Below, piece after piece: positions 17,373 through 26,383 of a stretch of DNA of 64,000 bases. Origin of the DNA: G963556115 sp963667375 (GTDB lineage: Bacteria > Planctomycetota > SZUA-567); the NCBI GenBank assembly GCA_963667375.1, contig OY763323.1, forward strand, positions 248,001 through 312,000, read 5' to 3'. The notes under the pieces were generated by a model. The model was given only the letters and a program-made list of their open reading frames with translations. It was not told where the DNA came from and did not search any database. Position 1 is the first letter of the stretch; every line of letters begins with the position of its first letter. The position numbers and the translations under genes were made by a program.

Positions 17373-20120
17373 TCAACACTGCACCACATTACCTTTGATA
17401 TAGTTGGAGAAATCATCCTTCGGCAGCGGACGGCTGTAATAGAAGCCCTGAATATACTTACAGCCTATAGACTCAAGATATGCCACCTGCTCACCCGTCT
17501 CCGCCCCTTCAGTGATAACCTTGAGATTTAATTCCTGAGCGATACTGGTGATAACCCGGGCAATACCGCCGTTATCGGTCTCCGGATAATCCTTGATAAA
17601 ACTGCGATCAATCTTCAGCTTGTCGATATAAAGATGCTTCAGATAACTCAGCGATGAGAACCCGGTACCGAAATCATCAATGGCAACAGTTATTCCCAGA
17701 CGCCGAAACTCTTCAAGCTTGCTGTTTATAGAGTAGATATCCTCAATAAAGGTACTCTCGGTTATCTCAATCTCAAAATTACTCAGATTAACCGCATACT
17801 TCCATGCCAGTTCCTTGAACTTGGGTATCAGCCGCTTATCCATAAACTGCAGTGAGGAGATATTCACCGAAATCCGGAATTCACTGTCCATATAGCATTT
17901 AAGGAACGGATAATCCTTGAATACCTGCTCCATTACCCAGTATCCTATCTCCAGAATCAGTCCGGACTTCTCCGCCAGCGGTATAAAGACCACCGGTGAA
18001 ATAGGCCCCATCTCCGCACTGTTCCAGCGCAGCAACGCCTCTGCACCGACCACTCTGCCGGTAGTAGACTCAACCTGAGGCTGATAATATACCTCCAGCT
18101 CATTATTCGCAATCGCACTGCGCAGCAGAGAATTCAACCTCATCTCCCGTTCAAAATCATTCTTTAATTCAGTATCATAGTACACATACGACTTTTTATT
18201 GAACTTGATGCTTGATTCCATTGCGATATGCGCGTTATTAATCAGTTCATTGGAGGTTTTGCCGTCCTCAGGGTAGATCGCAATCCCCGCTTTCACCTCG
18301 AAGTAGACCTCTTCATCATTCACCATATGCGCCTTACGGCTTTTCTCAAAGAAGAGTTCCACAAAGCTCTCGGCTTTACGGTACTCCCCGGCAATACCGA
18401 AGCCGATAACAAAGATACTCTTGCTTATCTGCGCGATAAAGTCATCATCATGGAGCATCTCTTCAACACTGCTGAGAAACGCCTTGATATAGGTACTGCT
18501 CTGATCATCAGACTTGAGCAGGAAATTATTGAAATTGGTTATTGAAAAACACATAACAGCAAAACTATCCGCCTTCTTATCAATGTTCTTATCCAGTAGT
18601 CGCCGGAGCAGGTTTTCATTGGGCAGATTGGTCTCGACATTATAGTTCTGCAACTTGGTCACATTATTCTGATGCTCTTTAATATTGGTAAGATCGGTAA
18701 AGATACCGACATACTTCTCCACCTCGGTATTGCTATTATTTTTTATCGCATAAATACTGAGTTTTTTCGGATAAAAGAGGCCATTCTTCTTTTTATCCCA
18801 GAGCTCTCCCTGCCAGCTGCCGGTAGTGTTGATGCTCTGCCACATCTTCTTGTAGAATACCGGAGGATACTTTCCGGATTTGAAGTAATTGGTCTTGAGC
18901 CCGAGAACCTCTTCCTGCGCATACCCTGTAGCTTTTTCAAACGCCTTGTTCACATAGATAATATTAGTATTCTTATCGGTTATCACCACCGCATCATTGG
19001 TCTCGGTCGCAATACGCGAAGTAACATTGAGCTGCTGTTTATCATGATGCAGAAGGTAGTAGATAATCACCATTATCAGCAGCACCAGACAGATACCGCC
19101 AAAGACAATAGTGTCGGTAGATATTATCCCGAGAAAAAGGTCAGGATTGGCCAATGAGGTCGCATCAAGGTTATAGCTGGAGATAACAGTCCAGTGAAAA
19201 TCAGTCATTTTACCGGTATTGATATTTTCCAGAGGATTTATCTGCATAAAGAACCCCAGCCCATGCCCATACGCGAAGAGACCGATTTTCTCCTGCTGTA
19301 TACGCTCCCACAACTCAGGATTCTCCTCATAGAGGGTGGAAATATCATCATTGCCGCCAAATATTATTCCAGAGTTATCCCCGGCCAGATTACGGTAAAG
19401 ATAGTACCCGCGGTTATTGACCAGTGATGACTGGATAATCTTGGTCTCAAGACCTTCGAACTGTTTATTGAAAGAATGCAGGATATCACTGCCAAGATAA
19501 TTTATCACCAGCAGACCGCGATAGTCATTACTTGCAGAATACAGCGCAACCGCCACCCGGATAACCGGTTTATAAGGACACGCCTCGGTATGATTTTCTT
19601 TATCAAGATCCAGATCAGAAATATAGATTTCACCGGAGTGCAGTCTGCTCGCCTGCTTATAATAATCACACTCACTCTTATCCTGCAATGCTGATTCCGG
19701 AACCAGATACTCACCGAGCTGCCTGTTGTTCACCCGCGCCACCTCTACCCCGTTTGCATCCAGCAGCCGGATTACATCAAAGTTCTTCTCCTTACCGGCG
19801 GTTTGCAGAAAGAGCTTACCCACCATCTGGGCACTCTCAGCACCGGGATGCTCAATGTAGTTCCCCACCTCAATGGAGCCTTTGAGCCACTGAATGTTAG
19901 CGGCTATCTCATCAAAGATATCTTCAACAATATAATTGATCAGATTCGCCCGCTGCTTCTGACCTTCATAGATAATCTCACGCTGTGCCTCATGCTGAAG
20001 GTTATTGATAAAATTATGCAGCCAGAAAAATCCTACCAGTAGCGGGCAGAGGATAACCAGATAAGTCAGGATAATCCTTTTCGCGTAACCACCTGTGAAC
20101 CTGAATTTATCAATCACCAT
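17373..20120 (-). CDS. Membrane PAS / degenerate GGDEF / EAL c-di-GMP phosphodiesterase
   Basis: A 915-residue inner-membrane signalling enzyme. Order: TM1 (about 16-36); large periplasmic sensor (about 40-330, Cache-like); TM2 (about 335-357); PAS domain (about 365-475, with NTNIIYVNKAFEKATGY); GGDEF-fold domain (about 495-640); EAL domain (about 655-900). The GGDEF catalytic motif is replaced (SKSIF where GGDEF is expected), so cyclase activity is improbable. The EAL motifs are intact: EALLRW, NISSLQF, EITES, IDDFGTGFSSL, LKIDRSFI, TEGAET and QGFYYSRPL. It should therefore hydrolyse cyclic di-GMP, with the dead GGDEF perhaps acting as a GTP sensor (inference). It is a single gene; possible effects include motility and surface polysaccharide. 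The start ATG has GGGG a few bases upstream. Confidence 0.95.
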   Translation of the reverse strand: MVIDKFRFTGGYAKRIILTYLVILCPLLVGFFWLHNFINNLQHEAQREIIYEGQKQRANLINYIVEDIFDEIAANIQWLKGSIEVGNYIEHPGAESAQMVGKLFLQTAGKEKNFDVIRLLDANGVEVARVNNRQLGEYLVPESALQDKSECDYYKQASRLHSGEIYISDLDLDKENHTEACPYKPVIRVAVALYSASNDYRGLLVINYLGSDILHSFNKQFEGLETKIIQSSLVNNRGYYLYRNLAGDNSGIIFGGNDDISTLYEENPELWERIQQEKIGLFAYGHGLGFFMQINPLENINTGKMTDFHWTVISSYNLDATSLANPDLFLGIISTDTIVFGGICLVLLIMVIIYYLLHHDKQQLNVTSRIATETNDAVVITDKNTNIIYVNKAFEKATGYAQEEVLGLKTNYFKSGKYPPVFYKKMWQSINTTGSWQGELWDKKKNGLFYPKKLSIYAIKNNSNTEVEKYVGIFTDLTNIKEHQNNVTKLQNYNVETNLPNENLLRRLLDKNIDKKADSFAVMCFSITNFNNFLLKSDDQSSTYIKAFLSSVEEMLHDDDFIAQISKSIFVIGFGIAGEYRKAESFVELFFEKSRKAHMVNDEEVYFEVKAGIAIYPEDGKTSNELINNAHIAMESSIKFNKKSYVYYDTELKNDFEREMRLNSLLRSAIANNELEVYYQPQVESTTGRVVGAEALLRWNSAEMGPISPVVFIPLAEKSGLILEIGYWVMEQVFKDYPFLKCYMDSEFRISVNISSLQFMDKRLIPKFKELAWKYAVNLSNFEIEITESTFIEDIYSINSKLEEFRRLGITVAIDDFGTGFSSLSYLKHLYIDKLKIDRSFIKDYPETDNGGIARVITSIAQELNLKVITEGAETGEQVAYLESIGCKYIQGFYYSRPLPKDDFSNYIKGNVVQC

Positions 20121-20667
20121 ATAGCCCCGCCAGCAATATATCTTATTTCCATAATCAAGCAGCCTTGACCAAATTATTATTTTAAATATATAAATCTAAA
20201 TATAACTCTTCCAAAAGTTCAGAATTTATTTACATCAAACTTCAATATATTTACATATAGTTATCTATTATAATCATATATACTTTTTTTTATAAGGTTT
20301 TTTTTTAAAAGTATTGCAAGAAATCGATCAAAAAACACGCATAAGCCCAATTCGTTATTCAAATAATTTTTCCGCCAATAATTTTGTGACATTCAGCACC
20401 AACCTCGATATTTCAATAGGTTACAGTCTGATCTATCAATACACCGCTACTCCAATACATAATAATTCCCGGCTATAAATCCTGTGTAACAAAATGCACC
20501 AGTAATTAGCAGCATACTTTAAGCACATTTTAGCGTTGAAAACAGGGCTGTAAAAGCGGTCACTGGCAACCAGCGAGACCAGAAAGATTTACACCCGTAA
20601 AAAAAAGCTTTACTAATGATGAAGAATTACTTATAGTTAATATCAGTGTAGTAAATTTAACTTATCA
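20121..20667. other. AT-rich intergenic region upstream of the riboswitch
   Basis: Separates the divergent EAL and metE genes. Long A/T tracts (20284-20310) and no coding frame. It must contain the promoters of both genes, but I cannot place them confidently. Confidence 0.5.
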
Positions 20668-20830
20668 TGCCGCTCAGGAAACGGAATACGGTTCAAAGCC
20701 GTAGCGGACGCGCCACTGTAACTGACGCTAAGAGCTCCAGTCACTGCTAAAATGCGGGAAGGCTGCAGCAGATGGTCAGAAGCCAGGAGACGACCTGAGA
20801 AGCAGGAGCACGGCCGTCTCGCGATTAGAC
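20668..20830 (+). promoter_or_regulatory. Cobalamin (B12) riboswitch upstream of metE
   Basis: Core elements occur in the right order: the P3/P4 region GGAATACGGTTCAAAGCCGTAGCGGACGC (20692-20720, broken by its own helix), the conserved GCCACTGTAAC (20712-20722), GCGGGAAGGC (20754-20763) and the B12 box AAGCCAGGAGACGACCTG (20780-20797). The location before a cobalamin-independent methionine synthase matches the known logic: adenosyl/methylcobalamin binding shuts off metE when B12 is available for MetH. Downstream, a hairpin at about 20849-20876 may be part of the expression platform. Boundaries are approximate. Confidence 0.9.
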
Positions 20831-20848
20831 CGGAAACGCATGCACTCA

Positions 20849-20876
20849 ACTGGTTATCCACAGCGATAACCGGTTA
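20849..20876 (+). promoter_or_regulatory. Hairpin between riboswitch and metE (possible expression platform)
   Basis: AACTGGTTATC and GATAACCGGTT pair over 11 positions (one G-U) with a 6-base loop. No T run follows immediately, so transcription termination is not obvious; control of translation or a pause hairpin is possible. metE begins 70 bases later with its own exposed AAGGAG. Confidence 0.4.
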
Positions 20877-20946
20877 TGTTCTGTATACCCGCACATCTCG
20901 AACTGTCGTTACTTTTTTTTTACAATGAACAAGAAGGAGTAGCAAC

Positions 20947-23205
20947 ATGGAAACACACATTCTAGGTTTTCCCCGTATCGGTGCCGGACGCGAGCTCAAA
21001 AAAGCGCTCGAATCCTACTGGAAGGGCAAGAGCAGCGAGACCGAACTGGAGCAGACCGCAGCCCGGCTCAGAAAGACCCACTGGGAGATTCAGCAATCGG
21101 CGGGACTGAGCTTTGTCAGTACCGGAGATTTTTCCTACTACGACCAGATGCTCGACATGAGCACCGCACTCGGGGTAATTCCGGAACGTTTCGGCACTGC
21201 CGACACAATTGATCTCACCACCTACTTCAAGCTTGCCCGTGGTGACGCGGAGGCTAACATTCCGGCTATGGAGATGACCAAATGGTTCAATACAAATTAC
21301 CATTATATTGTACCTGAGATCTCCGCACTTACCTCACCATACCTGCTCTCACGCAAAATTATCGACGAGACGGCCGAGGCGGTACAGCTCGGCTTCAAAC
21401 CCAAACCGGTACTTATCGGTCCGATAACCTATCTCGAACTGAGCAAGGGCATAAACGGCTTCAACTGCTGGGAAAAACTGCCCGAGCTGGTTGCGGTTTA
21501 CACCGAACTTATCGCAGAACTCTCCACGCTCTGCACCTGGATACAGCTTGATGAGCCCGCTCTCTGCCGGGAACTCTCGGCTCAGGCGGCGGCGAACTTT
21601 ACCCCGGTCTACGCCAGACTTAACGCGGCAGCGAACAACAGTAAACTCCTGCTCGCCACCTACTTTGACACTCTTGATGACAACCTCGAACTGGCACTGA
21701 GTTCCGGCTGCGGCGGTCTGCATCTTGATCTGGTACGCGGCAACGCCACACTCGAATCACTGCTGGCAAAGCTGCCGGAATCAATGATCTTCTCAGCAGG
21801 TATCGTTGAAGGGAGAAACATCTGGAAGACTGATTACACCGCGGCGCTCACACGCCTCAGGCCACTCTACACGGTACTTGGTTCAGAACGCCTCTGGCTC
21901 GGCTCCAGCTGCTCCCTTCTGCACTCACCGGTAGATCTGACCCATGAGACAGCGCTAGATCCAGAAATCAGAGAATGGCTCGCTTTCGCAGTACAGAAAT
22001 GCTCAGAGATAACCGACCTCGCCGCTGCAACCCCCGGCAGCAGTGACACCCCGGCCATTATCAGCAACCGTCAGGCCATTGACTCCAGACGAAAAAGCAC
22101 CAGAGTCAACAACCCAGCAGTACAGCAGCGTCTTGACAGTGTCACCCCGGAAATGCTCCGGCGCACCAGCCCCTACACCGAGCGTAAAACCGCTCAGAGC
22201 TGGCTCAAGCTGCCACTCTTGCCTACGACAACCATCGGTTCATTCCCCCAGACCAGCGAGATCAGACGCAACCGGCTGGCGCAGAAAAAGGGTGAAATCA
22301 CAGCGGAGAAATACACCGGTTTTCTCAGAGACGAGATACAGCATGTCGTAACCCTGCAGGAAGAGCTCGGTCTGGACGTTCTGGTACATGGCGAATCCGA
22401 ACGCAATGACATGGTTGAATATTTCGGACAGCAGCTCGACGGTTTCTGCTTTACCGCCAATGGCTGGGTACAGAGTTACGGCAGCCGCTGTGTAAAGCCG
22501 CCGGTAATCTTCGGCGACATATCACGCCCTCAGGCAATGACTGTTGACTGGATCAAGTACGCTCAGTCACTCACCGAAAAGCCGCTCAAAGGCATGCTCA
22601 CCGGTCCGGTGACCATTCTCTGCTGGAGCTTTGTGCGCGACGATATTCCGCGACAGCAAGTATCGAATCAGATCGCACTGGCAATACGTGACGAGGTGCA
22701 GGATCTGGAACAGGCCGGCATACGGATTATCCAGATTGATGAAGCGGCACTCAGCGAAGGCATGCCGGTAAAACAGCGTGACCGTACCGCCTATCTGCAG
22801 TGGGCGGTAGAATCCTTCCGACTGGCAACCACCGGTGTCGCCGACAGCACCCAGATACATACCCATATGTGCTACAGCGAATTCAACGATATAATCGCCT
22901 CGATTGCCGCCATGGATGCCGATGTCATCAGTATCGAATCCAGCCGCAGCCGCATGGAACTGCTCAACTGCTTCAAGGATTTCAAGTACCCCAATGAAAT
23001 CGGTCCAGGAGTCTGGGATATACACAGCCCACGCGTCCCTTCTGTCGGTGAAATCGTCGAACTGCTGGAGAAAGCCTGCAATTATATCCCCAAAGAGCGG
23101 CTCTGGGTCAATCCTGATTGCGGCCTGAAAACCCGTGACTGGAATGAAACCATAGCCTCAATCAAAAACATGGTAGAAGCGGCAGAGATTATGCGCCGGA
23201 AATAA
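20947..23205 (+). CDS. metE: Cobalamin-independent methionine synthase
   Basis: Transfers the methyl group of 5-methyltetrahydropteroyl-tri-glutamate to homocysteine, the last step of methionine synthesis, in the cytoplasm. Length (752) is typical. The N-terminal barrel begins with the classic ILGFPRIGAGRELKKALE; the C-terminal catalytic barrel begins near residue 420 with LPTTTIGSFPQT. Zinc/homocysteine ligands are present: His640 and Cys642 (HTHMCYSEF), Glu664 (ISIESSRS) and Cys725 (NPDCGLKTR). AAGGAG lies just upstream of the ATG. Expression is probably controlled by the cobalamin riboswitch in its leader, implying that the cell also has or imports B12 for MetH. It ends in a strong hairpin and is a single-gene unit. 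Confidence 0.98.
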   Translation: METHILGFPRIGAGRELKKALESYWKGKSSETELEQTAARLRKTHWEIQQSAGLSFVSTGDFSYYDQMLDMSTALGVIPERFGTADTIDLTTYFKLARGDAEANIPAMEMTKWFNTNYHYIVPEISALTSPYLLSRKIIDETAEAVQLGFKPKPVLIGPITYLELSKGINGFNCWEKLPELVAVYTELIAELSTLCTWIQLDEPALCRELSAQAAANFTPVYARLNAAANNSKLLLATYFDTLDDNLELALSSGCGGLHLDLVRGNATLESLLAKLPESMIFSAGIVEGRNIWKTDYTAALTRLRPLYTVLGSERLWLGSSCSLLHSPVDLTHETALDPEIREWLAFAVQKCSEITDLAAATPGSSDTPAIISNRQAIDSRRKSTRVNNPAVQQRLDSVTPEMLRRTSPYTERKTAQSWLKLPLLPTTTIGSFPQTSEIRRNRLAQKKGEITAEKYTGFLRDEIQHVVTLQEELGLDVLVHGESERNDMVEYFGQQLDGFCFTANGWVQSYGSRCVKPPVIFGDISRPQAMTVDWIKYAQSLTEKPLKGMLTGPVTILCWSFVRDDIPRQQVSNQIALAIRDEVQDLEQAGIRIIQIDEAALSEGMPVKQRDRTAYLQWAVESFRLATTGVADSTQIHTHMCYSEFNDIIASIAAMDADVISIESSRSRMELLNCFKDFKYPNEIGPGVWDIHSPRVPSVGEIVELLEKACNYIPKERLWVNPDCGLKTRDWNETIASIKNMVEAAEIMRRK

Positions 23206-23210
23206 CCTGC

Positions 23211-23258
23211 TTGCAGCCGGATGTGATACAACCTGTCACACCCGGCTGCATATTTTCA
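23211..23258 (+). terminator. Terminator after metE
   Basis: Stem TGCAGCCGG(A)TGTGA with TCACA(C)CCGGCTGCA, 14 pairs around one mismatch, followed by TATTTTC. Starts six bases after the metE stop. Confidence 0.8.
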
Positions 23259-24022
23259 ACAGCTGCATATCAGCATATTCCTTCAGATTATTTTTTCTTC
23301 ATAACGCGCACATCTTGTCAGCACCAGCCGACGCCACTACAAAACGCTACACCAATACAAACTATATAACTACTTATTAATTAATGTGTTAATAAGTTAT
23401 AATAAATTTTAATTACAGAAACACAACCACAACACTACACAATTAACTAAAATTATTTTACAGTATCAGACCTGTATAACCACAGCAACTTATCTCTAAA
23501 ATACATAATAACATAAACTATACCACACTTAATTACACACTAGCAAGCTATCACCACAACCCAGCCAAAGCCGAAATAACTATCAGCAACCACCATTCTA
23601 TTAATCTATTAATATTAAACGTTAAAAAAAATCACTAACACCCAGAGCAGCTCTCTTCAAGGTTCCTGCTGATTTAAACCAGCACCAAACGCACCCGCAT
23701 TTGCCTGACCACTGACAAGCATAACCAGGTTATTCAATGGTCACAGCTGCCACGCCTGCACCTGTAAATTTGCAGTTATCCAACCGGTATCAGGAATCAC
23801 CTTGCACTACAGCCGTTTCCGCGATACTAATAACGTCACCCTCTGCACTTTATTGACACCGGTAAACTTTGGCCCAATTGTATAAGACCATCCCACACCG
23901 CCAGATAAATCACGCAAGTGAAAAACGCTAATAAAGCATTGCTTAACAGCACTTTTTGCATATCATTAGGTCAATAGACTTTATTAGCATTTGATCATAA
24001 ACTCATAAAAGGATCCTGTAAA
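23259..24022. other. Long AT-rich intergenic region between metE and the C_GCAxxG gene
   Basis: About 760 bases with no believable gene. Structure seen: ACTTATTAA/TTAATAAGT inverted repeat (23372-23397, 8-base spacer); a nested inverted repeat TGACCA...ATAACC-A-GGTTAT...TGGTCA (23706-23743); and the promoter-flanking repeat at 23927-23988. An unannotated small RNA is possible but unproven. Confidence 0.5.
23927..23988 (+). promoter_or_regulatory. Promoter flanked by 10-bp perfect inverted repeat
   Basis: GCTAATAAAG (23927-23936) and CTTTATTAGC (23979-23988) are exact reverse complements, 52 bp centre to centre (about five helical turns). Between them lie TTGCTT (23939-23944) and TATCAT (23961-23966), a plausible weak -35/-10 with a 16-base spacer. 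The layout, arms on the same helix face around a promoter, resembles that at 2346-2401. It precedes the C_GCAxxG gene by 34 bases. Confidence 0.5.
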
Positions 24023-24502
24023 ATGAACAGCTGCAGTTCGGAACGAATCCGTAAGGGGGTTGAACTCTTCACCTCCGGCTATAATTGCGCACAGAGTGTT
24101 TTCTGCGCCTTCTGCGAAGAGCTCGGAATACCGCATGATACCGGCAGAGAGCTGGCCTCGGGTTTTGGCGGTGGAATCGGAGGGTTGCGCCGTACCTGCG
24201 GTGCATTCAGCGGAGCGGTAATGGTAATAGGACTGCTTTACGGCGACTACGATCCCACTGACAAGGTCAAAAAAAGCGCCTTCTATCAGCTGATAAAGGA
24301 TGCTGAGAAAAAATTTACCGCACGTTTTGAGACCAGCATCTGCAAAGAATTACTGATAAATGCCAAGGCCCATTTTGAAGACAGCCCCCTGGCCCGCACT
24401 CCGGAGTACTACGCCAGCCGTCCCTGCACTATATTCGTTGCTTATGCCTGCGAGATTGTCGAAGAGCTGCTTACTGCCGCCAGCGACACACCAAAGCAAT
24501 GA
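24023..24502 (+). CDS. C_GCAxxG_C_C family cysteine-rich protein
   Basis: A 159-residue cytoplasmic protein of the C_GCAxxG_C_C family (putative redox or metal/iron-sulfur binding; function not established). The family cysteines are all visible: YNCAQSV near residue 20, GFGGGIGGLRRTCGAFSGA (about 47-66), CKELL near 107, and a final pair in SRPCTIFVAYACEIVEELL (about 133-151). A ribosome site (AAGGA) lies nine bases upstream. It precedes two YeeE/YedE sulfur-transport genes on the same strand with about 290 bases between, so a sulfur- or selenium-linked role is a reasonable inference, not proof. Confidence 0.9.
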   Translation: MNSCSSERIRKGVELFTSGYNCAQSVFCAFCEELGIPHDTGRELASGFGGGIGGLRRTCGAFSGAVMVIGLLYGDYDPTDKVKKSAFYQLIKDAEKKFTARFETSICKELLINAKAHFEDSPLARTPEYYASRPCTIFVAYACEIVEELLTAASDTPKQ

Positions 24503-24794
24503 TAAGGAAACCCCGTCACCCGGCAAAAGACACAGCCAGAGGTTTCTGTTTCCAAGCTGCACCTGCGAAAGCGTGAAAGTCCGGAGCACTGCAGCGGAAA
24601 ACACCCGACACACAGGAAATTAACTTGCAATCAGTATATCAAGTGTATATCCTGAAATATATGGTTCAATAAATCACCTGGTTCCACCAAGTAACAAAAT
24701 TAAACACCGGCATAGAAGTAATATTTTCTACTGCTGCTTACTCACCACCGACGGTTGAGTAGGGATTATAATATTTTTGGTTTGGAGGAATGTT
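24503..24794. other. Gap before the YeeE/YedE pair
   Basis: About 290 bases without a gene. TATAAT at 24767-24772 stands 23 bases before the first YeeE/YedE start, but no matching -35 is evident. Confidence 0.4.
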
Positions 24795-25328
24795 ATGGAC
24801 AAGAAGTTTTCGTGGCGCCCGTACCTCGCCGGCGCCCTTGCAGGTATACTCGCCATTGCCTCGGTATACTACTCAAATCGCGAATTAGGCAAGCCCCAGT
24901 ATCTCGGCGCCTCAACCACCTTTGTACGTTCTGCCGGTCTGATAGAAGAGACCTTTGCGCCCGAACATGTAGCGGCCAATGCGTACTACACCAAGGAAAA
25001 GGTCAAAGTGGACTGGCAGTTCATGCTGGTAGTGGGCGTTCTTATCGGCAGCTTCATCTCTTCTGTCAGCACCCGCTCATTCAAACGTGAATGCACTCCG
25101 CCGATCTGGAATGAAAATTTCGGCACAAACCGTGCCAGGCGGGCATTTTTTGCTTTTATCGGCGGACTGATCGCCATGTTCGGTGCCAGACTTGCCGGCG
25201 GCTGCCCCAGCGGGCACGGGCTATCAGGACTGATGCAGCTTTCGATCAGCGGTTACCTGGCCATGGCCGGTTTCTTCGGTGCCGGGGTAATTGTCGCCGC
25301 GCTGGTCTACAGAAATAAGGGGGAATAA
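24795..25328 (+). CDS. YeeE/YedE-family membrane protein, subunit 1
   Basis: A 177-residue inner-membrane protein of the YeeE/YedE (DUF395) family, whose characterised members import thiosulfate or related sulfur compounds. About four hydrophobic segments are visible. The conserved cysteine motif is in GARLAGGCPSGHGLSG (near residues 132-147). The ATG at 24795 was chosen because TGGAGGA lies six to eleven bases upstream; an in-frame TTG six codons earlier would swallow that site. It is the first half of a split transporter: the next gene follows after two bases. Selenium-related YedE homologues exist, so selenium transport is an alternative. Confidence 0.9.
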   Translation: MDKKFSWRPYLAGALAGILAIASVYYSNRELGKPQYLGASTTFVRSAGLIEETFAPEHVAANAYYTKEKVKVDWQFMLVVGVLIGSFISSVSTRSFKRECTPPIWNENFGTNRARRAFFAFIGGLIAMFGARLAGGCPSGHGLSGLMQLSISGYLAMAGFFGAGVIVAALVYRNKGE

Positions 25329-25330
25329 AA

Positions 25331-25861
25331 ATGTCTACAGATCTATGGCTCGGACTCATCACCGGTATCATCTTTGGAATCCTGCTGCAGCAGGGAAGAG
25401 TTGCGAGGTTTGAAAAGCAGGTAGGAGCAATGCTGCTCAAAGATATGACCATACTCAAATTCATGCTCAGCGCAATTATTGTCGGGATGATCGGGATCAA
25501 TATACTTGCCGCTACCGGACTGGCGCCACTGAGTGTCAAATCAACGGTAGTAGGTGCCAACCTTATCGGAGGTATCATCTTCGGCATCGGCTGGGCAATT
25601 GTCGGCTACTGCCCCGGAACCTCCCTTGCCGCAGTCGGCGAAGGCCGGGTTCACGCAATACCAGCCATTATCGGTATGATCGTAGGCGGCGCACTCTATG
25701 CCGAGGTCTATCCGGCACTGCAGAGCAATGTCCTGAGCTGGGGAAGTTACGGCAAACTAACCCTCCCCGGACTGCTGGGTATCTCCACCTGGCTGGTTAT
25801 TGCCGTACTCACACTTATATTTATCCTGCTCTTTATCTTCTTTGAAAAGAAGAAAATCTGA
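25331..25861 (+). CDS. YeeE/YedE-family membrane protein, subunit 2
   Basis: A 176-residue inner-membrane protein, second half of the split YeeE/YedE transporter. Hydrophobic segments fall at about residues 4-18, 45-62, 77-95, 116-131 and 147-172. The family cysteine is in GWAIVGYCPGTSLAAVGEGR (about 89-108), with the CPGT motif. It begins two bases after the stop of subunit 1, and its ribosome site (GGGGGAA) overlaps that gene's end, so the two are translationally linked. In single-chain homologues both cysteine motifs lie in one polypeptide and line the substrate path; here they are supplied by two chains. A hairpin terminator follows. Confidence 0.9.
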   Translation: MSTDLWLGLITGIIFGILLQQGRVARFEKQVGAMLLKDMTILKFMLSAIIVGMIGINILAATGLAPLSVKSTVVGANLIGGIIFGIGWAIVGYCPGTSLAAVGEGRVHAIPAIIGMIVGGALYAEVYPALQSNVLSWGSYGKLTLPGLLGISTWLVIAVLTLIFILLFIFFEKKKI

Positions 25862-25884
25862 TAAGCAGCGATTAACCGCCATTT

Positions 25885-25920
25885 CAGGCCAGCCCTAACC
25901 CGGCTGGCCTGCATTATTTC
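25885..25920 (+). terminator. Terminator of the YeeE/YedE operon
   Basis: Perfect 10-bp GC-rich stem CAGGCCAGCC / GGCTGGCCTG, 7-base loop, followed by CATTATTTC. It lies 24 bases after the stop codon. Confidence 0.75.
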
Positions 25921-26098
25921 AATCAGTTCGGTCAATAACATTTTAAGCCACCTTTCCCGACCGGTTCCGGCGCTACCGGTCACCGCCGACTCCGGCAGCC
26001 ACAGCCCTGAACAGGTTTTCCGCTCAGAACCGCTTTTAAACCGGCGGTTATCAGATACCGGTACGCTATAAAGCTGTAACCCGCTCAAAATAGTGAAT

Positions 26099-26131
26099 AA
26101 AAAAAGCCGGCAGAAGGGCTTTCCTGCCGGC
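26099..26131 (-). terminator. Terminator of the mrp-hotdog-nifU operon
   Basis: On the minus strand: GCCGGCAG stem with CTGCCGGC (8 bp, plus inner pairing), followed by seven T residues. It is about 250 bases beyond the NifU-like stop, so the transcript has a long 3' untranslated end. Confidence 0.8.
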
Positions 26132-26383
26132 CAACTCAAACAAAAACGCAACAGCGTTTTTAGGAGAAGGTTTGAGATTAAATCATAATTTCCACCCGCA
26201 GCCTCCGGCAGTTTCCACAGAGCACCGGTCAACAGCGGGCATTAAGCAACCACAAACTTCCACCGCCACAACACTACTCGTTCTACATCAGGAGCAGATG
26301 ACGCAACAGCTCTCTATAACCCTGACTGCGAGCGACACCATTACTCCAATACCACTCACCGGCGAACCCGGAGTAAATATTAG

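Larger units (their letters stand above)
25862..26383. other. Convergent intergenic region with two terminators
   Basis: About 520 bases between the YeeE/YedE genes (+) and the NifU-like gene (-). It contains one hairpin for each direction (25885-25920 and 26099-26131). Nothing else was recognised. Confidence 0.65.

Noticed and set aside
23259..24022. Possible tRNA or small RNA in the gap after metE
   Set aside because: No cloverleaf with conserved TTC/CCA-arm elements was found; only AT-rich inverted repeats are visible.
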